Made by a program: the position numbers and the translations under genes. Shown one piece after another: positions 53,527 through 62,060 of a DNA stretch of 64,000 nucleotides. Every line of letters starts with the position of its first letter. Within the stretch, counting starts at the first letter, position 1. The notes below the pieces were generated by a model. It was given only the letters and a program-made list of their open reading frames with translations. It was not told the DNA's origin and did no database searches. This stretch comes from Methylobacterium sp. 17Sr1-1. GTDB lineage: Bacteria > Pseudomonadota > Alphaproteobacteria > Rhizobiales > Beijerinckiaceae. The stretch covers positions 3,961,001 to 4,025,000 of the forward strand of contig NZ_CP029552.1 in the NCBI RefSeq assembly GCF_003173775.1, in the 5' to 3' direction.

Positions 53527-54816
53527 ATGGGTCGGACCGCGAAACGCGCTCTGTCTTGGCCGCTGGCGGCCGTGCTTCTGGCAAATGTTTGCTCGACGGG
53601 CGTCGCGCACGCCGCGGACGGGCCACCTGTGCAGGAAGGTTTCTCGACCGAGCGCCTGGCGCGCATCGCCCCGGCGATGACCCGGGAGATCGAGAAGGGC
53701 ACGGTCCCCGGCGCGGTGACGCTGATCGCCCGCAACGGCAGGATCGTCCACTTCGAGGCGCACGGGTTCCTCGATTCCGCGAAGACGAAGCCGATGACCC
53801 GCGACGCGGTGTTTCGCGGCTTCTCGATGACGAAGCCGTTCACGGCGGTCGCCGCGATCGCGCTGATCGAGCAGGGCCGGCTCGGCCTGCGCGATCCACT
53901 GTCGCAGTACTTCCCCGAATTCAAGGAGATGAAGGTCTACGCGGAGGTGCGCGACGAACGCGGGCGCACGAGCCGCGTCGCGGTGCCGGCCAAGCGCCCG
54001 ATCCTGGTCTGGGACCTGTTTCGCCACACCGCGGGCTTCACCTATGGCGGCTCGGCGCCGTTCCCGGAGATGAAGGAGGCCTACGAGAAGGCCGACATCG
54101 AGAGCCTGAACGGCGACCTCTCGAACGACGAGTTCGTCAAGCGGCTTGCCGCGATCCCGCTCGCCTACGAGCCGGGCACGCGCTGGGAATACTCGGTCGC
54201 CACCGACGTCCTCGGCCTCGTGGTCGAGAAGGTGTCGGGCCAGCGCCTCGACCGCTTCCTCGACGAGACCCTGTTCAAGCCCCTCCGCATGACGCAGACG
54301 AGCTTCCAGCTCCGGCCGGACCAGGCCGCCCGCTTCGCCGACGCCTACGATGCCGATCCGCTCAAGGCCGACCTGTGGAAGCTCGCCCGCAGCGAGCAGG
54401 ATCCGGGCAAGCGCTACCTCCACGGCGGGGCCGGCGCGGTCATCACGGCCGAGGATTACTTCCGCTTCGCCCAGATGGTGGCGAATGGCGGCGAGCTCGA
54501 CGGGGCGCGCATCCTGTCGCGCGAATCGGTCGAGTTCATGCTGTCGAACCACCTCCAGGGGCTCGAGGGCGCGCCGACCCCGACCACCGGCCCGGGCTAC
54601 GGCTTCGGCCTCGGCTGGGGCGTGCGCCTCGACGAGGGCGGGGCCTGGATCCCCGGCTCGAAGGGCGACGCGATGTGGGCCGGGGCCGGCGGCACCAGCT
54701 TCACGGTCGACCGCAAGGAGGGGATCGTCGGCGTCTTCCTCGCGGCCGGCCCGAGCACGCGCCAGCACACCCGCTTCCTGTTCAAGAACCTCCTCTACGG
54801 GGCGCTGGTGCAATAG
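53527..54816 (+). CDS. Serine hydrolase of the class C beta-lactamase family
   Basis: The 429-residue protein has a signal peptide (MGRTAKRALSWPLAAVLLAN... ending AHA). It shows the SxxK motif as FSMTKPFTAV (Ser near residue 100) and a second motif tyrosine in WEYSVATDVLG, where Val replaces the usual Asn. Near the C-terminus WAGAGGTSFTVDRK may take the place of the third motif. Family VIII esterases and EstB-type proteins have this set, so an esterase is more likely than an antibiotic lactamase. GGGAGGA precedes the start. Periplasmic. Confidence 0.88.
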   Translation: MGRTAKRALSWPLAAVLLANVCSTGVAHAADGPPVQEGFSTERLARIAPAMTREIEKGTVPGAVTLIARNGRIVHFEAHGFLDSAKTKPMTRDAVFRGFSMTKPFTAVAAIALIEQGRLGLRDPLSQYFPEFKEMKVYAEVRDERGRTSRVAVPAKRPILVWDLFRHTAGFTYGGSAPFPEMKEAYEKADIESLNGDLSNDEFVKRLAAIPLAYEPGTRWEYSVATDVLGLVVEKVSGQRLDRFLDETLFKPLRMTQTSFQLRPDQAARFADAYDADPLKADLWKLARSEQDPGKRYLHGGAGAVITAEDYFRFAQMVANGGELDGARILSRESVEFMLSNHLQGLEGAPTPTTGPGYGFGLGWGVRLDEGGAWIPGSKGDAMWAGAGGTSFTVDRKEGIVGVFLAAGPSTRQHTRFLFKNLLYGALVQ

Positions 54817-54825
54817 GACCCCGCG

Positions 54826-56067
54826 TCAGGCGGCGCGGCGGTCGGCATAGAGGCGGCAATGCTGCAGGTAGCCGACCTCGTGCAGCCCGGCGAGCTCGAC
54901 CACGCTCGACCACAGCCAGGACGGGGCCTCGCCGTTGCAGCCGCGCGTGACCTCCGCCCGCCACGCCGCGCAGGCGTCGTCGTCCATCTGTCGGCCATGG
55001 GCCCGGCCGACCACGGTGGCGAGGTAGTGGGCAGCCCGCACCGCCTCCTCGCGGCTGAACTGGTCGACGTCGAGCTTCAGGTCCTGGGGCGCGAGCTCGC
55101 GCATCACCACGGGCCTGCCGAGGAGCTGCACCGGCAGCATCCGCTCGCCGAGATTCGGCGCGAGCGCCCGCGCCCCGGCGACGACCCGCTCGGCGGCGTC
55201 GGCGGGCATCCGGGCGCCGGGGGCCGGGGGCGCCGCGGGCGCGACCGCCTCCTTCAGGTCGACCAGGGCCAGCCGGCCCTTGCGGTGCCCCCCACCCTTG
55301 TCGTGCCCCTCATCCGGCTCCTCGATCCGCACCAGGGCGGCGTAGCGCAGGAAGCCGAGCGAGCTGCAGCCCTTCATCCAGTAGGCGGCGTCGATGAGGC
55401 GAAGATCCGCCGCCGCGTCGCGCCCGTTGAGGGCCAGCACGAGGCGGCGCACCGCGTCCTCGCCGAACACCTCGCGCAGGGCGTCGCGCTCCGCCGCGTC
55501 GAGGGCCCAGAACTTGCGCCCCAGGGGGATCCGCGGCTCGACGTCCTTCAGCCGCTCGCGGGCGAGCTGCTTCCAGTGCCGGCCCAGCGCCCGGCGGCGC
55601 ACCGTGCGCACCACCTCCGGCTCGGGCGGTGCCTCGCCGGCGCCGGGTTCGCCGAGTTCGCCTCCGCCGAGGCCCTGCGCGTAGCCGCGGATCATCTCCT
55701 CCAGCATCCGGGCCGTGACCACGCCGGGCAGGTCCGAGCCGCGCGCCGCGCTCGCCAGAGACAGACCGAGGCGGACGAGGTCGTGGGTCGGGTTGCCGAT
55801 CACCGTCTGGTCGAGGTCGCGGATCTGGATCTCGACCCGCCCATCGGCATCGGCGAGCGGCCCGAGATTGCCGAGATGGCAATCGCCGCAGATCCAGACC
55901 GCGGGCCCCTCCGGGAGGGTGCCGCGTGGCAGGCCGTCGAGCCACTCGTAGAATTTGAGGGTGTTGCCGCGTACGTAGGCATGCGCCGACCGCGCCATCT
56001 TCAGGGTGCGCTGACGTTCCAGCACCGCCGCGCGGTCCTGCGGGCCGAAGCTCCGGATCTCGGACAT
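54826..56067 (-). CDS. DUF2252 family protein
   Basis: The 413-residue protein matches DUF2252 (kinase-like fold, unknown function). Motifs include MARSAHAYVRGNTLKFYEWL, WICGDCHLGNLGPL with the conserved GDCHxxN, DLDQTVIGNPTHDLVRLGLS and LQDLKLDVDQFS-like residues near the end (LAPQDLKLDVDQFSREEA). It converges on the serine hydrolase gene, 9 bases away, and no partner gene is evident. Confidence 0.9.
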   Translation of the reverse strand: MSEIRSFGPQDRAAVLERQRTLKMARSAHAYVRGNTLKFYEWLDGLPRGTLPEGPAVWICGDCHLGNLGPLADADGRVEIQIRDLDQTVIGNPTHDLVRLGLSLASAARGSDLPGVVTARMLEEMIRGYAQGLGGGELGEPGAGEAPPEPEVVRTVRRRALGRHWKQLARERLKDVEPRIPLGRKFWALDAAERDALREVFGEDAVRRLVLALNGRDAAADLRLIDAAYWMKGCSSLGFLRYAALVRIEEPDEGHDKGGGHRKGRLALVDLKEAVAPAAPPAPGARMPADAAERVVAGARALAPNLGERMLPVQLLGRPVVMRELAPQDLKLDVDQFSREEAVRAAHYLATVVGRAHGRQMDDDACAAWRAEVTRGCNGEAPSWLWSSVVELAGLHEVGYLQHCRLYADRRAA

Positions 56068-56317
56068 TCCATCACCTGCGTGAGCACGGCCGACACGCTA
56101 CCTTGGCCGCCCCGGTCAACGCACGAGAACAGGTGGGCAACGCGCGTCGTTTCGTCCCTGGTGTGGATGAAGATGGAGGCTCGGACGTAGCAGGGACGAA
56201 AGCGGCGGTCCGGTCGGCCGTCTCGCGGCCCGCAGCCGGTCGCGCGCATATCGGTGGCTGGCCGGTGAGGTCTCCCGGGGTGTGCACCTGGCAACCCCGG
56301 GTTGGGCCAAGACGCGC

Positions 56318-57913
56318 TCACGCGCTCCGCCCGTCCTCCCCCGGCCAGTCCAGCGCCGCATATTGCGTCCGCAGCTCGCGCTTGAGCAGCTTGCCGGCGG
56401 TGTTGCGGGGCAGGTCTTCCTGGAACAGGATGCGCTTGGGCACCTTGTACGGCGCGAGCCCGGTGCGGCAATGGGCGATCAGCTCCTCGGCCCCGGCACG
56501 CGCGCCCGGGCGCAGCACCACGACCGCCGTCACGGCCTCGATCCATTTCGGGTGGGGCAGGGCGATCACCGCCACCTCCGAGACGCTCGCGTGCGTGAAC
56601 AGCACCTCCTCGACCTCGCGGCTCGCCACGATGGTGCCGCCGGTCTTGATCACGTCCTTCACCCGGTCGACCACCGTGATGTAGCCCGCCTCGTCCATGA
56701 TCCCGACATCGCCCGAGTGGAACCAGCCGCCGCGAAACGCCTCGCGGGTCTCCTCCGGCTTGTCCCAGTAGCCGGCCATCAGCTGCGGCGAGCGGTGGAC
56801 GATCTCGCCGCGCTCGCCCGGGGCGACGTCGCGCATCGCGTCGTCGACGATCCGGGTCTCGACGTTGAAGACCGGGCGGCCGCAGGAGGCCGGGCGGGCA
56901 TCGTGCTCCTCGGGGCGCAGCACGGTGGCGAGCGGCGCGATCTCGCTCTGGCCGTAGCAATTGTAGGGTTTGGCGCCGGGCAGGCGGGCGCGCAGCTCCT
57001 CGAGCACCGGCACCGGCATGATCGAGGCGCCGTAATAGACGTGGCGCAAGGATGTCAGGTCCCGCCGCGCGAAGTCGGGCGAGCGCAGGAGGCTGATCCA
57101 CACGGTCGGGGGCGCGAAGAACGAGGTGAGGCGGTGCTCCTCGATGAGGCGCAGGCAGGTCTCGGGCACCGGCGCCTCGATCAGCACCGTCTCGGCCCCG
57201 GCGAGGAGCTGGGGCATGGTGAAGGCGTGCATCTGCGCGGTGTGGTAGAGCGGCAGGGCGGCGAGCGCCCGGTCGCCGGGGCCGAAATCGAGGGCGGTGA
57301 CGCAGCTCAGATACTCGGCGATGAGACCGCGGCTCGTCATCATCGCGCCCTTCGGCGCCGCAGTGGTGCCGGAGGTGTAGAGGAGCTGCACCACGTCCTC
57401 GTCGGCGACCGGCACGTCGACGGCCTCGACCTCACCGTCGCCCTGCGCGAGCCGCAGCACGTCGAGGTCGGTGCCACCGAACAGGGTGCCGAACCAGGGA
57501 CCCGCTCCCTCGTCCAGCGCTTCCCGGGCGTTGCCGGCGAGCGCCGGATCGACGATCAGCACGCGGGCGCCCGACTGCTCGACGATGTAGCGCAGCTCGC
57601 GCCCGGTCAGCGCGTAGTTGACCGGCACGTGGATGAGGCCGGCCCGGGCGCAGGCGAGCCACAGGATCAGGTAGGCGTCCGAGTTGCGCCCGAGCGCGCC
57701 GAGCCGGTCGCCCCGGGTCAGGCCCGCCTCCAGCAGGCCCCGAGCCACCCGGTCGACGGCGCAGTCGAGGGCGTCGAAGCTCCAGCGCCGCTCGCCGAAG
57801 GTCAGGGCGGTGCGCTCGCGGTAGCGGCGTGCCGTGCGGCGGAGCGCATCGGAGATCGTGTCGCGCCGGGCGCGCGCGGCCTCGGGTCCGGCGAAGGTGC
57901 CGTCATGGTCCAT
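56318..57913 (-). CDS. Acyl-CoA synthetase (AMP-forming, long-chain acyl-CoA ligase type)
   Basis: The 531-residue class I adenylating enzyme has the AMP motif LLYTSGTTAAPKGAMM, the YGQSEIAPLA segment and the hinge GDVGIMDEAGYITVVDRVKD. The C-terminal lysine motif is in PRNTAGKLLKRELR. It activates a carboxylic acid to acyl-CoA; the substrate is unknown. It is divergent from an SDR gene (183-base spacer) and may share its regulation. The 250-base gap to its left (56068-56317) has no gene I can support. Confidence 0.92.
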   Translation of the reverse strand: MDHDGTFAGPEAARARRDTISDALRRTARRYRERTALTFGERRWSFDALDCAVDRVARGLLEAGLTRGDRLGALGRNSDAYLILWLACARAGLIHVPVNYALTGRELRYIVEQSGARVLIVDPALAGNAREALDEGAGPWFGTLFGGTDLDVLRLAQGDGEVEAVDVPVADEDVVQLLYTSGTTAAPKGAMMTSRGLIAEYLSCVTALDFGPGDRALAALPLYHTAQMHAFTMPQLLAGAETVLIEAPVPETCLRLIEEHRLTSFFAPPTVWISLLRSPDFARRDLTSLRHVYYGASIMPVPVLEELRARLPGAKPYNCYGQSEIAPLATVLRPEEHDARPASCGRPVFNVETRIVDDAMRDVAPGERGEIVHRSPQLMAGYWDKPEETREAFRGGWFHSGDVGIMDEAGYITVVDRVKDVIKTGGTIVASREVEEVLFTHASVSEVAVIALPHPKWIEAVTAVVVLRPGARAGAEELIAHCRTGLAPYKVPKRILFQEDLPRNTAGKLLKRELRTQYAALDWPGEDGRSA

Positions 57914-58096
57914 GGTCGTTTCTCCCTCGTGTCTTCGTTGTTGTCCCCCTTTGTCTCAGGGCGGCGGGGACATGTCACGCGGGGGCGCGAGGGCGCGCCC
58001 GGCCCTCGACCGCGTCGGTCTTCCGACGAGGACGCTTCCGGATCCGGCCGCCGTCGTCGACAGTGCGGGGACGAACGACAACAGGAGGACACGCGG

Positions 58097-58873
58097 ATGC
58101 GACTCGGACTCGACGGCAAGGTGGTGCTGATCACCGGTGGTTCGAAGGGCATCGGCCTCGCCTGCGCCCGCGCCTTCCTCGACGAGGGGGCGCAGGTCGG
58201 GATCGTCTCCCGCTCGAGCGACAACCTCGACCGCGCCCGCGCCGCGCTCGGTCCCGTCGCGGGCTTCACGGCCGACCTCGTCGATCCGGCCCAGGCGCTC
58301 GGCGCCCTCGACGCCCTGGAGGCGGCGCTCGGGCCGGTCGACGTTTTGGTGAACAGCGCCGGCGCGGCGAAGCGCGTGCCGCCCGGGGACCTCACGCCGG
58401 AACGCTGGCGGGCCGCTTTCGACGCCAAGCTCTTCACCTACGTCAACATGTTCGACCCCGTCGTGAAGCGGATGGCCGCCCGCGGCGCGGGCGTGATCGT
58501 CAACGTCATCGGCAGCGGCGGCAAGGTCGCGGCCCCGACCCACATCGCCGGCGGGGCCGCCAACGCCGCCCTGATGCTGGCGACCGCCGGCCTGGGTCAG
58601 GCCTATGCCGGCAGCGGCGTGCGGGTCGTCGGCGTCAGCCCGGGCCTGACCCGGACCGACCGGGTGGCGGAGGGCATGCAGGCCGAGGCGGCCGTGCAGG
58701 GCGTCGCGGTCGAGGAGGCCCGGGCCCGGGCGGAGGCCGGCATCCCGCTCGGGCGCATGGCCGAGCCGGAGGAGATCGCCGCGGCGGTCGTCTTCCTCGC
58801 CTCCGCCAAGGCGAGCTACGTCACGGGGGTGACCCTCACCATGGACGGGGCGAAGGCCGCCATCGTCGTGTGA
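58097..58873 (+). CDS. SDR-family protein lacking the usual catalytic Tyr-Lys pair
   Basis: The 258-residue protein has the NAD(P) motif TGGSKGIGLA, VNSAGAAKR in place of NNAG, and a C-terminal GVTLTMDG. Where classical SDRs have YxxxK, the sequence is HIAGGAANAALMLATAGL, so both residues are missing. A divergent SDR subgroup with this GGAANAAL pattern exists; it may use another mechanism or bind rather than reduce. ACAGGAGGAC gives a strong ribosome-binding site. Divergent from the acyl-CoA synthetase gene, hinting at shared acyl-CoA metabolism. Confidence 0.88.
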   Translation: MRLGLDGKVVLITGGSKGIGLACARAFLDEGAQVGIVSRSSDNLDRARAALGPVAGFTADLVDPAQALGALDALEAALGPVDVLVNSAGAAKRVPPGDLTPERWRAAFDAKLFTYVNMFDPVVKRMAARGAGVIVNVIGSGGKVAAPTHIAGGAANAALMLATAGLGQAYAGSGVRVVGVSPGLTRTDRVAEGMQAEAAVQGVAVEEARARAEAGIPLGRMAEPEEIAAAVVFLASAKASYVTGVTLTMDGAKAAIVV

Positions 58874-58878
58874 TCCCG

Positions 58879-58910
58879 CGCCCGCCACGCTGCGCGCAGC
58901 GTGGCGGGCG
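58879..58910 (+). terminator. 32-base perfect palindrome after the SDR gene
   Basis: CGCCCGCCACGCTGCG is followed directly by its exact complement, five bases after the stop. It would form a 14-bp hairpin with a tiny loop. No U-run follows, so it is terminator-like. Confidence 0.6.
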
Positions 58911-58963
58911 CCATGGTCCACCGCAGCGGCGCGAGAGCCTGATCGGGGTGACCCGATCAACGA

Positions 58964-59032
58964 GACACCCGCCGCGTCATCCCGGGTTCTCGCCGTCGGC
59001 GAGCCCCGGGATGACCAGGAGGGTGTCATGTC
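58964..59032. repeat. Single-unit palindromic repeat (family 1, copy 4)
   Basis: Arms GACACCC and GGGTGTC flank GTCATCCCGGGTTCTCGCCG and GAGCCCCGGGATGAC. This is one hairpin rather than the two-armed pair of the other copies. Just before it, GATCGGGGTGACCCGATC (58941-58958) is another small hairpin. Confidence 0.75.
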
Positions 59033-59309
59033 GGCCATCTCACGCGAGCCAGCCTCTTACATCTTCGTCGTGGAGTGGGACCGGATGTACGACAGGGGAG
59101 GCGGCTCGTTGTAAGAGCAAAGAAACAAGTCGGTAGGTGTCAAATCAAGCCGACCACCGAGATCGTCATCATGTCTCGCGCTAGGACCAGAGCAACGTCG
59201 CCCGCAAATCAGATCGAAGTAAAAAAATCGTCGCTCTCGCAAGAAGTATTTGTCTAAAAAGAAATATGATTGAAATCTTAATTTCATAATCGAGGCATGC
59301 CGAGACGGT
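59033..59309. other. Low-GC intergenic segment
   Basis: From about 59090 to 59300 base composition drops clearly below the flanks, with A/T runs such as GTAAAAAAATCG and CTAAAAAGAAATATG. A short plus frame (MSRARTRATSPANQIEVKKS...) ending at 59257 has no ribosome-binding site and I do not call it. It may be foreign DNA or the remains of a mobile element. Confidence 0.4.
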
Positions 59310-59585
59310 ATGCGGACCCCCCTCGGCCTCGCGGCGACCTACGTGGCGCAGATCAACACGATGGCCGCGCATTTCGACAAGATGCGCGTGGTCGAGAGCC
59401 TGCCCGGCCCCGGGGACGACGCGGTCCCGACGGTCATGGAGGTGCAGGACCTCACCGTCCCGGCCCGGCATCCGGCTGCTGAAGCGGAGCGCCACCCCCG
59501 ACCCGGAGGTGGCCGACCTGCCCGACATCGACAAGGTGCGCCGCCCGCCGCCGCACCTGCAGCGCCCGAAGGTTTTTTGTTTTGA
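59310..59585 (+). pseudogene. Degenerate small gene fragment
   Basis: The frame opens MRTPLGLAATYVAQINTM and stays protein-like to about EVQDLTVPARHP. It then turns Arg/Pro-rich, while the +1 frame becomes protein-like (LLKRSATPDPEVADLPDIDK, VRRPPPHLQRPK). This looks like one short protein broken by a frameshift around 59480-59490. The end merges with a repeat element. I do not recognise the family. Confidence 0.35.
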
Positions 59586-59634
59586 CCGCATTGTCTACGA
59601 CGAACCGGCATCCACTTCGTCGGACCATGCTCTA
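59570..59634 (-). repeat. Second, partial copy of the CTAGAGCA element
   Basis: Read on the minus strand it begins CTAGAGCATGGTCCGACGAA, with TAG being the stop codon of the TRAP binding-protein gene, and continues through GATGCCGG and a TCAAAACAAAAAACC end. It aligns along its length with the left half of 9822-9956. CGACGAA and TTCGTCG form a small hairpin within. The right half seen in the first copy is missing. Confidence 0.65.
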
Positions 59635-60657
59635 GCCGAGCTTGCCGGCCGCGGTCTCGAGCAGGCCCATCGCCTCGTCGCCGAACTTCTTGCGCCATTC
59701 CGCGTAGAAGCCGCTCTTGCGCAATTCCTCCTTGAACGGCGCGGTGTCGACGTCGTTGAAGGCGAGGCCCTTGCCCACCAGTTCCTCGCGCAACGAGGCG
59801 TTGAGCCGGGCCACGTCCTTGCGCTCCTCCAGGCAGGCGGCGTTGACGGAGCGGGCGAAGACGTCCTTGAGGTCGGCCGGCAGCTGGTTCCAGGCGCGGC
59901 GGTTGATCAGGAACCACCAGCCGTCCCACATGTGGTTCGTCACCGAGCAGTATTTCTGCACCTCGTAGATCTTGGCGGTATTGATGATCACCGGCGGGTT
60001 CTCCTGCCCGTCGACCACCTTCGTCTGCAGGGACGAATAGACCTCGGCGAAGTTGAGGCTGGTCGGCGCCGCGCCGAGCGAGCGGAACAGCGAGGTCCAG
60101 AGCGCGCTCACCGGCACCCGGATCTTGAGGCCCTGGAGGTCCTTCGGTTCCCTGATCGGCCGCACGCTGTTGGTGATCTGGCGGAAGCCGTTGTCCCAGA
60201 TCCGCTCCATGACGACGAAGCCGGCCTTCTCGATCTGGCCGCGCAGGTGCGCGCCGAGCGGCCCGTCCATGCCGCGCCAGACCGCGTCGTAATCCGGGAA
60301 GGCGAAGCCGAGGCCGTAGATCGACGAGGTCGGGATGATCGTCGAGAGCACGTTGACGCCCGACAGCGCGAAGCATTCGAGCGCGCCGGAGCGCAGCTGC
60401 GAGAGCATGTCGCTTTGCCCGCCGAGCTGGTTGTTGGAAAAGATCTGGAGATCGACCCGTCCGTCGGTCTGTGCCCGGATGGCGTCCGCGGCCTTGCGGC
60501 CGTGGATGTTGATCGGGTGGGTCTCGGGCACGTCGGTACCGAGCTTGAACACGAACTCGGCGGCGCGGGCGTAGCGGAGCGGAAAGGCCGAACCGACCAG
60601 TCCGGCGCTGAGCGTGCCGGCGACCAGGGCGCGGCGCGAGAGGGGGGCGCTCGACAT
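59632..60657 (-). CDS. TRAP transporter substrate-binding protein (DctP family)
   Basis: The 341-residue periplasmic protein has a Tat-like signal (SRRALVAGTLSAGLVGSAFP). The DctP-type body includes FKLGTDVPETHPINIHGRKA, QIFSNNQLGGQSDMLSQL, the ligand-binding arginine strand GLKIRVPVSALWTSL and VVDGQENPPVIINTAK. Ligands are usually carboxylates. The membrane subunits DctQ and DctM are not in the window, so they must lie elsewhere. It is on the same strand as the CoA-lyase genes upstream, 293 bases apart. Confidence 0.92.
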   Translation of the reverse strand: MSSAPLSRRALVAGTLSAGLVGSAFPLRYARAAEFVFKLGTDVPETHPINIHGRKAADAIRAQTDGRVDLQIFSNNQLGGQSDMLSQLRSGALECFALSGVNVLSTIIPTSSIYGLGFAFPDYDAVWRGMDGPLGAHLRGQIEKAGFVVMERIWDNGFRQITNSVRPIREPKDLQGLKIRVPVSALWTSLFRSLGAAPTSLNFAEVYSSLQTKVVDGQENPPVIINTAKIYEVQKYCSVTNHMWDGWWFLINRRAWNQLPADLKDVFARSVNAACLEERKDVARLNASLREELVGKGLAFNDVDTAPFKEELRKSGFYAEWRKKFGDEAMGLLETAAGKLG

Positions 60658-60769
60658 CGTTCCTCCTGAGGGTTTTTTCGTTGGCGGCGGGGGCCGCGGG
60701 GCGGGTGTTTTCTTGGTTGTATTTCACATGGCCGGTGTCATTCGCCGAAAACCGATGGTCCACTCTCCG

Positions 60770-60933
60770 CGTCATTCCGGGGCCGCGCAGCGGAGCCCGG
60801 AATCCAGAACCGCTGGGGGCCCAGGATCACGCGGAAGATGTGCCGCTTCGTTCTGGATCACCTGCGGTTCTGGATTCCGGGCTCTTGCCTTCGGCAAGCC
60901 CCGGAATGACACTGAGGGTGTCACGACCGTCGA
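60770..60933. repeat. Paired palindromic dispersed repeat (family 1, copy 5)
   Basis: The left arm reads CGTCATTCCGGGGCCGCGCA and GCGGAGCCCGGAATCCAG, nearly identical to copy 3. The right arm reads GTTCTGGATTCCGGGCTC and GCCTTCGGCAAGCCCCGG then AATGACACTGAGGGTGTC. It lies in the gap between the alcohol dehydrogenase and TRAP genes; nothing else is seen there. Confidence 0.85.
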
Positions 60934-60950
60934 GCGAACCGTCCGATTGC

Positions 60951-62060
60951 TCACAACGCGATGATCGGCTTGATCTCCTCGAAGCTCTTCATCCGGTTCA
61001 ACGCCGTATCGACCTCGTCGAGGCTGTAGCGTCCTGTCACCATCGTGTGGAACGGCACCTCGTGCTGGTGGTTCGCCACGAATTCCAGCGCCTTCCAGTA
61101 CGCCTTGGCCTGGCCGGAGAACGAGCCGAGCACCCGCAGGTTCTTCGCCACGATGTTCGAGGGCGCGATCGTCGTCGTCCCCTGTCCGAGCTGGCCGACC
61201 ACGACGTAAGCGGCGCCGCGGCGGGCGAGGTCGAGCCCCTCGCCGAAGGCGGCGGGGTGGCCGGTGAACTCCATCACCACGTCGGCGCCGCGCCCGTCGG
61301 TGAGCGCCCGGACCCGGTCGAGGCGCTCGGCGTGGCTCGTCGTCTCGATCGAGATCACCTCGTCGGCGCCGAAGTCGCGGGCGAGCGCCAGCCGCGCCTC
61401 CGGCGCGCCGAGGGTGACGACCCGGCGCGCGCCCGAGATCTTGGCGACCGCGGTGGCGAGCAGCCCGAGGGGCCCGGCGCCCTGCACCACCACCGTGTCG
61501 GTCGGATCGACCCGGCCGAGGACGTCGAACGCGTTCATCACCGAGCGGAAGGCGCAGCTCGCCATGCTGGCGAGCTCGTTGGGCACCGAGTCGGGCACCT
61601 TCACCCGGCCGGAATCCGGCAGCACGTAGCCGTACTCCGAAAAACCGCCGAGCAGGTAGGGCGCGACGTCCATCCGCTCGTACATGTACTTGCGGCTGTA
61701 CTGGCACAGGGTCGGCTCGCGGGCGACGGTGCAGAAGTAGCAGCGCCCGCAGGCCGTGTGGGTCCAGGTGATGCGGTCGCCGACCCGCAGGGGCTGCCCG
61801 ACCGAATCCCGCTCCGTCCCGGCCCCCATCGCGACGATGCGCCCGACCATCTCGTGGCCGATGATCACCGGCAGATCGACCTTGAGGGCGAGCGAGCCCT
61901 GCCAGAGATGGACGTCGGTGCCGCAGACCGAGCAGGTCTCGATCTTCGTCAGGATCGTGCCGGGCTCCAGTTCCTGGGGAACCGGCACCTCCTCGATGCA
62001 GACCGGGGCCTTGAACTGCCGCACCACGGCGGCGCGGCTGGTCTTCGGAAAGCGCATCAT
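60951..62060 (-). CDS. Zinc-dependent alcohol dehydrogenase (MDR family)
   Basis: The 369-residue enzyme has the catalytic zinc site (ETCSVCGTDVH; IIGHEMVGRI) and the structural zinc loop CGRCYFCTVAREPTLC. The Rossmann motif VVVQGAGPLGLLATAVA binds NAD(P). The substrate is unknown. It begins inside the end of the CoA-ester lyase gene (ATGA overlap), so it is part of a catabolic operon with that gene and the CoA-transferase. Confidence 0.93.
   Translation of the reverse strand: MMRFPKTSRAAVVRQFKAPVCIEEVPVPQELEPGTILTKIETCSVCGTDVHLWQGSLALKVDLPVIIGHEMVGRIVAMGAGTERDSVGQPLRVGDRITWTHTACGRCYFCTVAREPTLCQYSRKYMYERMDVAPYLLGGFSEYGYVLPDSGRVKVPDSVPNELASMASCAFRSVMNAFDVLGRVDPTDTVVVQGAGPLGLLATAVAKISGARRVVTLGAPEARLALARDFGADEVISIETTSHAERLDRVRALTDGRGADVVMEFTGHPAAFGEGLDLARRGAAYVVVGQLGQGTTTIAPSNIVAKNLRVLGSFSGQAKAYWKALEFVANHQHEVPFHTMVTGRYSLDEVDTALNRMKSFEEIKPIIAL

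Noticed and set aside
53527..54816. Antibiotic-resistance beta-lactamase
   Set aside because: The SxxK motif is present but the second motif is YSV rather than YxN and the overall pattern matches family VIII esterase-like proteins, so resistance is not supported.
56282..58080. Long 5' extension of the plus-strand SDR frame
   Set aside because: The SDR start is fixed by ACAGGAGGAC and the family N-terminus; the extension is antisense to the acyl-CoA ligase.
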